NCBI GenBank assembly: GCA_010645155.1
Contig: CM021312.1
Span: 9,870,182 to 9,934,181, forward strand
Length of the DNA stretch: 64,000 bases
Source: Tigriopus japonicus
Lineage: Eukaryota; Arthropoda; Copepoda; Harpacticoida; Harpacticidae
Reading direction: 5' to 3'
Every line of letters starts with the position of its first letter. The first letter of the stretch is position 1. Below are positions 11,301-23,300 of this stretch, in pieces. The notes below the pieces were generated by a model. That model was given only the letters and a program-made list of their open reading frames with translations, was not told the origin of the DNA and ran no database searches. A program made the position numbers and the translations under genes.

Positions 11301-14300
11301 TGAAAGAAAACCTCAAGATGCAATTTTCAAGTCAACACCTATGGCTGCTTGATTTAAGGAATTTGTTTTTTTTTAGGTTTCCTCACTTCTAATGTTGCAC
11401 AAAAATATCCTTGCACAGTGTTCTTTTAAGAAGCTTTCGTTTTTAGTGAAAATTGCTTGGATTACTGCAGAAGGAACTTCAAAAATACTTCCTAGGGATT
11501 ATAATATGATTATAAAAGGAGAATAATAATTATTTCAGTTTTTTTTAAGGCAAACCTGAATCATTGGGAATGTGCCAAGTTGGTTTGTTGCAGATCTCCA
11601 ACATGAGATGATAGTAAGCAATATTTGAAGCATAATTGCACGGTTCGTGAACGGGAACTCCTCCAAAATCTTGAACACTACAGTTATAGGTTTCGTAGTA
11701 ATCGGTCCTTTGTTCCGGTGGAACCTCATCCTCCTGCAAGATCAAAAGCACTTAACTCCCTTATGGTTGGGTTACACAAGAGGGCCAACAGAGAAATGTC
11801 ACTCCAGTTCAGCCAATGGATATTTTTTTGAATACACTTCATCAGCAGGGCCACCAGATAGTTGTAAATTACATTTTACAATGTTATTCCCAAAATCTGC
11901 GATTTTTGCCCAAAATAACATGAATGAGGAAATGTTTACATAAATTGCCTGTTTCAATGGAATTGATATGGAAATAAGTTTGATTTTATGACAAAGTCAA
12001 GAGAAAGTAGTAAGAATTTTCAAGGCATTACTTTTGTCAGTAGGAATATTTAGTTTATCATCAGGCCCGTTTTTTGGTTGTAAATGACATTTTACATTGT
12101 AGTTACAAAAATGTGCAATTTTTGTCCAAAACTACAAAAATTGGGAAAATTTGGAAAAAAAATTGGAAAATGTCTGTTCTGTTGAGAATGATCTACAAAA
12201 AGGATGTCAAAATCAAAATACGAATAGATGCGATTAAATTTGTAACAATATAGTGAGGAATATGTATGTCTTTTTGTGTTATATCTTTGTTATTTGAAGG
12301 CTACACCTCTATATTCATGATGTAACTGAAGAGACACAAAAATATTCCTGAAATAAATCATAAATCATGACAAAATATATTTTTTTTGCATCTTTTCCTA
12401 ACTATGAAACAAAATTTAGATGATGCAAGTACGAAAAAGGTTAGTTTTTGTGGAAAAATGTGACCAAATTACCTAAAGAATTACCAAAAAGTCCGATTTT
12501 GTTACATTATTTCTCAAAAATACTACCAAAAATGATAAATTTTTCAGCAATTTTTTTACATAAATTTGGTGGCCCTGTTTATCAGTCTGGCAACAAGGGT
12601 GCTAATTGAGTAGATTTTATTATTGGACAACAAAACTTTTTAATAAAAATTATATATAATCCTATTTTAATATAAATTATTAAAATTAAATATAAATGTT
12701 AATACAAATTACATTATGCATTGGTCTTGTTTTTAGCAAAGCAATTGAATGAGCAATTTTGCCACTGACTCCCTGAAAACGCAAGTTCTAGTTTCGAATC
12801 ACGCAACTATGTGTGATCAATGTCAAACCCCATTACATACACAATGCAGGTTTGGTGACTCACTTTTGAAATATCATCTTTATCATCAAAAATAGAATAT
12901 TCTTGAAACGTCATCTCTCTGTTAGCCCTCTAGTTTACCTATACTGCAGATCAAGATTCAAGACACACTTTGAAGGCACAGATGGCATTTTCCCTTGGCA
13001 AGTGAGGTCTTGGCAAAAGGTTGCAGGATTGCACATCTGTCAAAGTTCGCCTCAAACTGTGATGTAAAATGTGTTGTGTAACGGCACCAGGTTCACAACC
13101 GTTGCATTGATTTTGGGCATTGGGGTGAGAAAAATTTAGCTAACATTTCCACTAAAGACAGTTTTGCACACATACCACTTGCCTAGAGTCTTATGAACCG
13201 TTCTGAATAAGTCATTCACCTTTAAAAATGTAATACAAGTTGACAGGTTCTAAAACTTAACCCTAAAACCAGCGGTCGCTTGGTCTCAAAGTTGGAAAAT
13301 GCAATTTGCACCAAAAATAGCAACTTTTGGCCACTACAGTCAAATTCAGAAAGTTTTCGATTTGTTTGACAACAAACAACAACTTTTGGCATTTTCCTGT
13401 CTTGATCAGTTAAATCCTGGTGGATATTGTTCAAATTTTATATTTTATTCACACGTTTACAAGACCTTTTCAAAGAATAGCGAGCGCATTTTTAAATTGT
13501 AGAATGATGTGTGCAAAGCAAAACTCGTTTCTTATGGCAGCCAAAGAGTAAGAAAAGTCAAAATTGTCAAGTTTATGCACCAAAAATATACGCTTTTCGG
13601 CAACTTTCAAGAAAAATGTTGCTTGCTACGATAGGGCTAAAATATTGTAACTTTACGTCAAAAAAACAGCATCTTTATCAGAGCCCAAATAATCAAGGTC
13701 AATCCTGTCCCCCAAATAAAACTCACACAAGGCATCCATGGATCTTCTGATGTCCCTCCCAAATTTGCATATTCCAACATCCCATTCCAGAGACTTTCTT
13801 GGGCAATCACCAAATTGGGATCCGTTCGTTCCAAACAAGAAACAATGGATTGATAGAGAGTTTGATCAAACTCGTCAGAACCAGTGAGCACTTGTTCCAT
13901 ACCATTCAGCATATCCAACATGGTCCCTGTTTGAAAATTGAATTACGTTAAAATAGTGAACAAAATGCATTCATTTTTTTCTATTTTCATTCATCATTTC
14001 TTCTCTGATTTGAGTGAAGAAAAGAAGGCTAAATCTCGAGTAGTTTGCTACACTGTGTGATACAACTAATAGAGGTCTAAAATACAACTCGACATCAATC
14101 AACACCTCAACTATGCGTTCTCACAGACTCCCTCAGCCCGCATTCCTAACTTCTTGTAGTTCTAGTCACTTCTCTCACCAACGCTCCTTACTAGGGACGG
14201 GCAAAAAGTGCAAAAAGATTTTTGGTGACATGAACACATTTATTTGCCTTTTTGCACTTTTCGCCTTTAATTGCACGATTTTTTACGAATTCGGCCTAAA

Positions 14301-17300
14301 AGGAACAAATTGTTGGGAGTTTGCTATTTCTTCTTTGAAAATGTTTACTTTTGGAAGATTTTTTTCAAATTTGAAAACTAAATCTTCATCGGGAATATGT
14401 AGGAGCTGATCCTCTAACAGTATTTAACGCAGGATTGGACAAATTCTTAAAAAGTATTTCTGACCAACCCACTATTCAAGGGTTGTACAGATCTGCCAAC
14501 AGTAACTCATTGGTAGATCAAATTTCATATAAACGGTAATCTTATAAACTAAATTAATCATTAACTCTTTTTACAGGGATTTCCATCCCATTTCATTACT
14601 AAGGCTGAGGGTAAAGATAACTAAATAATGTACAGTATAATAATGTATTCTAAAGTTCGTTCCCTATCAAAAAATAGGTCCAAAAACCCTGAGACCGTAG
14701 TTATTTTACTGTGTTTCGAATTACAGCAATTACTAGTGACGTCATCATTTTTGGCGGGAAAAAAAGTTCGGAAGACCTGTGTTTCTGATGAGCGTGCGAG
14801 GTAACCAAAACGAAGGTTTAGGCCTGGTAATTGCAACAATGCCTTTCTTATTTGCACAACTTGAAGTTGAAATAGCAATTCTTGACCTTGTTTTAGCAAA
14901 AAAGTATGTTTTGTTGCTTTTATCTAAAATTTCTTTACATAAATAGAGAGGGTTCTTCCGAATTTTTGAATCAGCATCACCCGACATTGAATTACAAGAT
15001 GGCCAGAGGAGATCGGTTCCTAGGGCAACTAAACCTAAAAACAAATATTTTGTCCAATTGAAGGCTTCCAATTTCTTCGTTTGTTTTCAAATTACTTTAC
15101 AATACTTCTCAACCATGCCATTGCCCATAAATGCAACATTTTTCGAAAATCTGACCCTTGAAAACTGAGATTTTTTTTTTGGCAAGCCTATACTGCTAAC
15201 GGCAGCACGTCTGTAAAATGATACGGTCATCACTCCCATTGGTAATGACGAGGTCGAAATGAATTGATGAATTTTAGCAAAGCAATAAATCCGTAAGCAT
15301 TTAGCAATTTCTTACATATACTTTTACATACTGTTCCACTCCAACATCATTAAAAACTCAGTCAAGGAGAATTGGAAAAAATGAGAGAAGGAATAAATAA
15401 AAAATTGCCACCGACTTAAAGTTGCGTGATTTTTTTAGTCGTAACATTCCGTCACAGACCGAAAAATGACTTGTGATTACTAGGGCCCGGAAAAATATTT
15501 GCAAAAAAGTGACAAAATATCCAATATATATTTTCTTCAAAAGCCCAAAATATTTGGAAAAAAGCCGGATATTGAAGAAGTATTTTTTTGACAAGGCCAT
15601 TTTTCGTGTTTTTGTCTGTGTGCACTAATTTTCAAAAAACATTTTTGTTGAATGGATGAGTGTAATCGAACGAATTCAGCTGGGGATTCTGGGGCCAAAA
15701 TGGCTAGGGATACGTCGGAGTCAAGACTCAACCTTCACGAAATTTAATCAAAATTCGTGAACCCAACTCGTTTCCTTTATTTTGACAATCAATTCAAATA
15801 AGATTTTTTTCCTCACAAAGCAAATTGAAACTATGAAATGTCCGAACCTAATTATGACCCATCCCTAGTCATTTTGGCCCCAGAATCCTCAGCTGAAATC
15901 GTTCGATTACACTCATCCATTTGATGCATTTGGCGTTGTTTAGAGGCATACTATGTATGGAATCGATTTAGCAATACAATTTTCAATTTGCCTCAATAGA
16001 TGGCGCAGTTTTTTCGTATATGAAAGTAGTTTTGGTTGTAAATTTTTGGCCTTAGAGCAAATGCCATTTTGCAAAGATTTTTGTATTTTGGGTTTTTATT
16101 TCGGGTAAGCTCAATTGAGCTTTGGTCATTCATTTATTTTTTTCAATTTAGCCCGAAATATTTTTTTTGACTAGAATATTCAAGTAAATATTTATTCTTT
16201 CCTTGAAAAATCCAAAATATTTACAAAATCGAGGAAAAGTGATGAAATATTTTTAAAATATTTTATATTTTAAAAAATTTATTTCCGGGCCCTAGTGATT
16301 ACTGATGGGAAACAAACAAATATAACCAAGAACAAACAAAGACAAACAAACGACAGCATACCAAACAAATAGAAATCACAAACAAAGAACAAACAAATTG
16401 GAAAGAGAAGTCAACAGCTGGTTTTTGTTTTGGTCTCACCGAAAAACAGGGCTGCCAAAAATGACATACCTTACGAGTTGAAAAAGGTCAAAAGAAAATC
16501 AAAGTCTTGAAAAATTTCGAAAGTCAGAAGTAAGTATTCCATTTGCATGGAATATATCTCTTGGACCAATAAATCGTTTCAACAGCAATAATTATTGTGA
16601 CGAAAATAGTCATTAGACACTCGCTTTTACAAATCATGACAAATCTTGACAGCAACACTGTTTTTTATTTGGGGATGGTACAAATTTATCCCAAACAAAC
16701 AAATATTCTGAAAACCCAAACAAATTTACAAACAAAGAAATGGCCAATTTGTTCGCATCAGTATTTGTGATCTCCATCCAAGAACATGACATTAAAAGAT
16801 ATGACGCCGATTGGGAATTTTTCAACGGTTGAAACTGGCACAGAGCTGTTCAAACCAATGCCAAGCTGTTCTCTGTTCTTAAAATAATTTGGTTTTTATA
16901 ATAGGTCCTCAAGTACATGCAACTTTTATTTTAGCTTTACTCGTACCTTAAACTTGACACAAATTCAAAGTTAAAAATCATCCCCACCAAGTAAAGAGCA
17001 AATTGATAAATTTGAACCTAACCTAACATTTATTTAAAATCAAACTTAACCTAATGTGATATAATCTAATCTAATCCCAAATCAGCTAAAGTGAAACTAT
17101 ACCTTAAGAAAACGATATAAGATGGAAACATCATCAGTTGCTTAAAATCCCACACTACACGTACAGTCTCCAATGCAAAATCCATAAATTTAAAAGCAGA
17201 TATGAATTTGAAGTGCATTGAGCGTTTTACGGCTTTTCTATACCTTTTGATGGCCACCCTGACAATGTCGATGACAGACTACATTCACAGATGAGAGCCT

Positions 17301-20300
17301 CCCACGTGCAACAATATAGGTCATTTCATTGCTGTGTGTCGGGGCAAACCTCACCAAGGGAAGTGGAAGCCGTTCCTGAAGATCAAATAAGGCCAAAAAC
17401 CGACCTCCTAAACAACGAGCGAAAACCGAAACTACTAAGTCTACGTCGACTGTTGGGGAAGATAGTAGTGACCCATCATCGGACGAGGAGGCTCACTTCT
17501 CGCCAGTGTTCATGACTATGGCCACGCCACAACCCATGTCTAAATCACCCAAAGTCCAGGTTGCCATTAACGGGAAGAGAGTGGTCGCGGTCGCTGATTC
17601 TGGAGCCTCTATTAACATTATTCCTAAACGACTCTGCCCCAAGTCCTTGGTGGCGGATCTCAAACCAACAAAGATGCGAATCAAACCATATGCACCGACA
17701 TCCAGTCATATCTTGCCGATTGGCATGGCAATTGCGGACGTGTCCTGGAATGGACACACCCTAGCCACCCAATGGTATGTCATTGAAGATTCCATTTCCC
17801 AACCCTTGATCCCTCTCATATCGTGCGAAACCTGCGTATTCCTGGGAATCCTCATCATCAACATTCCGGGATATCGACTCACCGACAAGGCGATACAAGA
17901 AGACAAGATGAAGGCCATCCAAGTATTGACGGGCGACGCCAAGCTTGAGAAATTTAAGCCAGTCTTCAGTGGTGTCGGACTACTTCGCAACTACGTGGTC
18001 GATCTTCGCCTCATTGAGAACCCACGCCCCGTTCCCGCAGCCCCCCGATACGCCCCGTTCCATCTCGAAGCCCGAATCGAGCGAGGTATTGAGCAGATGC
18101 TCCAAGATAATATTGTCGAGCCGCATTACGGTCTAGCCGAATGGGTAAGTAACGTTCACATTGCCCCCAAAGATAATGGTGAGAGTAGGCTAACCATCGA
18201 CCTGCGAAATGTCAACAAAAACCTCATGAACCGGCGCATTCCTATCCCTACCATTGATTCAATAACGGCTGCTCTTGTTGGATGCAGATTCTTTTCAAAA
18301 CTGAAATTCAGATCCTCATTTCACCAGTTGGCTTTGTCCCCGGCCTCGATGCCCCTCACTGTATTTCGAGTCGGAGACAAACTGTATCATTTCAAACGAC
18401 TTCCCATGGGAGTGAAGCCAGCCTCAGGCGAGTTCATGAAGGCCATTCGACAAACCTTCGGTGATATTCCGGGGCTCCATGCAATGCATGATGATATTGT
18501 CATAGCAGGAGAAACAAAGCAAGAGCATGATACATCTCTTCGCCAATTCCTCAATAGGCTTCTCGAAACGGGGATGACCCTCAATGCGGACAAATGCCTT
18601 TTTGGGAAAAGCGAGATTCCCATTTGGGGGATGCGTATCTCTGCTGATGGTGTTAAGCCGGACCTTGCGAAGGTGAAGAATCCACGACAAGCAGCCCCTC
18701 CAAAATCCAAAGATGAACTCGTCTCGTTTCTCTGTATGGCTCGATCAAACGCAGACTACATTCCGTTTATCGCTAGAGAGGCACCGAATCTGGGGCATCT
18801 TGCCACAAAGAATGCGAAGTTCATCTGGACGGATATACACCAGAAGGAGTTTGACAATCTAAAGCACTCGCTCCATCAAGAGACCTCTCTAACCATGGAT
18901 ATACTTATAGAAGAGGATGCGAAGACAGCTGTTTGTTGTTGTTTTAGGGAGCCCATAGAGGCCCCATGAAGTGAACGATAGGGAAGTGCCTTGGACTCAG
19001 TATTCAATGTATTATATTAAATCAGCGGGTGAATTATCTAGATGTCACTCTGGTATGTGTATCTGTCTCTTATAATTAAATGCAACCCACTCTTGGGTAA
19101 ATCACGTTCATCACTCATTATCAACCCTATTCAACTTATCCTGAAATACCAATGGTTTCAGATTATAAGTACCTAACAACACCATCAAAGTAAAAAATAT
19201 AGAGGTCCATGAAAGTGATCTGTTCTTTACTTCATTCTGCATGAATAATCATTCAGAGGGAATCATCAACTACTCAACTATAACTTGATGAATAATTTGT
19301 TCAATCTTATGCTTCCACTCGGTTTGGCGTGTCAAAATGTTGATATTTGGCATCTAATGGATTTCAAGCACTTTGATGATAAAATGATGATTAAAACTGA
19401 TGTGTGTTTTTATGGGGTAGAGTGTGAATACTTTGGATGTAAGTTTGATTGTTATTAGCTGGGCCATAGTTTTCCAAAAACACGCTCAATTTTCATGAAA
19501 CTTGATCTGTGTAAAATTGAACTTGTTGTCTGAAGTTGGTATTATTGTATTCGTGTTATTCATGCGTTTAATAGAGATTCATTCTCAGTTTTGAGCGAGA
19601 CATTGGTCTGAAGCAGCTCATTTTTGACTAATTCCTGAGAACAGAAAATCATCAGTGTAGAAATAAATGGCAGGAAAAGGAGCGCTATCTCATGCTGCAA
19701 CTTTGTTCAGAATTGATGTTTGCTATCAATATTTTTCTATTGTCTTTTGGCAATTTTGTTCAAATTCAGGTCAGAGCCGCAACGTTTTAAGGGCCTTTTT
19801 AAGCTATACGTCAGCTGAAGTTCGCGTCCTGTGGTGAGAGGTTCCTGGTCTAATATATTTTGTACTGATGGAAAATGCCAATCTTTCAATCCGTTCAGTC
19901 TTTCAATCTAGCCTTGACCCAATCCAGATGCCCCCCATCCAGGGTTGGTCAGGGGGATTATCCCCTCCGAAAAGAGTCCCGTTTATCCCCCTTGGGATAA
20001 ACGGGATTTTCCTTCAAGTAGTAAAACTTAAATGACATGCAAGGATTCCGATTTTTTCGGTATTTAACGCGATCAATCGGACATTTACAATAAAATAACA
20101 ATTGAAGCCTAAAGAAAAAGCAATTGATTGGGATGCGTTGAAATTTTCTCAGGCAACTCAAAAAAGAGTTAGAGCCTCATTCTCGTTATAACTGACATTC
20201 CCCTCGTACATATTCCCGACGAAGACTAATGGGTAACAAATTGAACAATTAAGGAGCCCGATAAAGAGAGGAGGACTTCATTGTTCGAACTAGTCTCAGA

Positions 20301-23300
20301 TATGTATCAGATAATACATATATAACGATATATTTTTATATATACAACGCCATGTATACTAACAATATTTTAGGTAAGCACACCAATAAGAATTCTTGAG
20401 AATTCAATGGAAGAAAAAGTTCAAAAAATTGTCTTTTAGCATGTTTTAAGTGACCATTTTATCGTGTTTTTATTCGTGAACTAATTAGCAGAATACCGAT
20501 ATTGATGCGGTATAGCATTTACACCTCAAAACTAATGGCAACAATTTTGGAATTTGAAAAACACTACTCCAGCTCAAAAAAAAAACATGGTGGGCAGGGA
20601 GTTATCCCTTGAATTAGGCATATCTTGCCGAGCTTAGTGAGAAAAAAGGTTGTTGATTTTGTGCTCCTTAGTGTTGCGCCGCCCTTTTGTGGTGCGTCTG
20701 TTCTTTCCTGTTCTGCGTTCGATCACATATTTCGAACGGTCAGTTGCTCCGCAACAAACGGGCGAGAATGAGATACGATCGTAAAATTTCATTGAAGCAA
20801 CGCGGGGGAAACAATTAGGCCCAGCTGATGTTTACTGATCTTCCCTCATTCCCGCTCTCTTCACTAGCATTCAAGATGCATCGGTCACAACGGTGTCAAG
20901 CTGTCAAGACCTTCCACCATAGTTTGTCTATTTAACTAAAGAAACAGTGTTCATATTTTTTTAGCTCATGCAACTGCAGTTGGCTTATTGCATTTTAGAA
21001 GTACCTTAGAACGCCAGTGTGAGAGGCTCACCACTTGAGTGGTGTGTGGGTCCTCAAAAATGACATTAAGATCCCCAACGATGTTTGACTCTACAAGTCA
21101 ACAAGTTGAAAAGGGTGCCCGAGTGTTTGTCGCAAAAAATGCACGGGACGACCAATGCAAACGTAGCGAGGAAAGCCTATCCATTCGTTTATGTTGATTT
21201 TACCTCAAATCGAGAGGGGTCCATTCTTTCATGGTCAGAATTGGCTGACTTTGTCTTTGATGAATTGAGATTTCCAAGAACGAAATAACTGAATCCGGAC
21301 CATCCGTGGGAAAGCATCAACAACAGTGCGATTGAGATCGAGAGAAGAAATTCGTGTCAAGGAGCGATTCGCTAATAAGTTTGAGTTTCAACGGAGTTAC
21401 GGGGATAAAATATGGAATTGTGTTATAAGAGGAGCGCAATCGTTTGCCCCGTTGAAATATTTCAATGTCCCTGACAATGTCTCCGTAACAGACTTGGAAC
21501 AAGCCACATCAACGTTCGCCTTGGTGAAGTCTACGATCAGTGAAGAGACTTTCGAGGATCGACATGAACCGCTTTTGAGTGGGTTACCAAATAGGAATAA
21601 GAGAGCACTTATACAGCCCATCGACACGATCCCAAACTTCTTGGAGGTTGGTCCATGGAAAATACGTATAACACACAGAGAACAAACTCGTCGATGTTAC
21701 ACTTGTCAAAAAGATGGTCATTACCGAAGTGAATGTCCGTTGGAAAAGAGAAATGTACAAGAGACCGAACCAGAGGGACACATGTTTGTGGAAGAGAAGC
21801 AAACAAGTTGTGATGAATTGATTGAGGTTGAAAAACAACAGTTCCAAGATAATGAGAGCAAAGGAAGATCAGACTCACAATCGAATCTTGCTGAGTCAAC
21901 CAATCAGAGAGAGTCCAATAACTGCTGTCCAAGAAGGGAACACGGAACGGAAGCTTCAACCCCAACGGGGAAAACACGTCGAGGTCTCGCATACAAGGAG
22001 AGATCATCGTCTCGTGGTGAATCAAATAAGGAGACGGAGAGGCCAATCCGACCCATGAGTTTGAGACGGAAGTCACCCAGTCATAAAAAGATAATGCCCC
22101 GATCGAAGATGAGTTTCCCCCATTGGGCACAAATAAAAAGAAGACAAGACTGAACAGGGAGCCCTGTGTGAAAGTATCGGAAGAACATCACTAATGATGG
22201 ACTTCATCCATCCGTTAAACTTCGAAATTGTCGCCCAGGGATCGTCGTTTTGTCTGTTTCTTTGTTTGTTTGTTCTGTTATTTTCTCTTACTTTCCATTT
22301 TAAAGTTAATGTCTATATCATTTGTTTCGATCTTTCGCTACAGACTCCTCCTGATTCCTGACGAGAAGGCCCGATATGAGCCGAAGGACTTGGTCGTTCT
22401 TCATCTCTCAGTACTGTCTGATGTCCTACTCCAAAGATGGTGACAATGTGAGGTCCGGACAAAAGAACAACAAAGCAGTGTTGCCAGATATTTCCAATTC
22501 AATAGTTTCATATTGTAAAATGGCAAATGACATGGATAACAGTTTTTCTCTTTTAATAATCTTTATTGTATAATAAATAATAACCTGAAGAACATGTTCT
22601 ACTTTCAAAACAGAAACAAAAAACATTTAGTTACTTGATTACCAGATGCTAAATTTCCAGATTCCAGATTATTAATGAGTAGTCTTAATCTCACATTCAT
22701 TCCTTTGAGTAAACGTTGAACGGCCAATTGCTTTAAAATAAATACTTCAGGTTTCTAAATTTGTTAGCTCAAATGCTAGTCATGGCATGACAGTTTGTTT
22801 CTGTCAAACCAAATCTGGCCCTTTTCTCGATGTTTTATGGCATGAATAGTTCCAAAAGTTCTGGCAACACTGGTTCGCTCTTTCGTCCGGACCTCACATC
22901 GTCGCCATTACTCCAAGATGATCTCGAGTTCTTAGACATCCCGTCCTTACATGACGACCTGGGGAATGTCGAGCAATTGGGTGGGGGTGAGCGATGGTTG
23001 ATTTCTGTCAACGTTAGATCTTTGGTGGCAAATGAGCTTCAATTTAGAGAGCTACTTTTTAAACAAAAACCAACATTTGTGACAATTCAAGAAGTCTGGC
23101 AAGCCGACAACGTATAATTGAGCTTCTGTGATTATGATCTTGAAATTGAAACCAGGACCGGTCGAAGAGGTGGAGGAGTAGGAATTCTAATCCATAAATA
23201 AGTCTCTTATACCAAAAGAAATGACTTGTCTTTACTGTCTCGTGACCTGGAATTAATTGGAATTGAGACCGATAATTTTTTTATCATTTCCATATATATA

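Noticed and set aside
12780..12810. tRNA-like B-box (AGTTTCGAATCACGCAAC)
   Set aside because: No A-box at the right distance and no cloverleaf could be formed; not called as a tRNA or SINE.
16302..16775. Possible TIR element between CTGATGGGAAAC and CGCATCAG
   Set aside because: The ends pair over only about eight bases and the interior is AAAC simple repeat; no target duplication.
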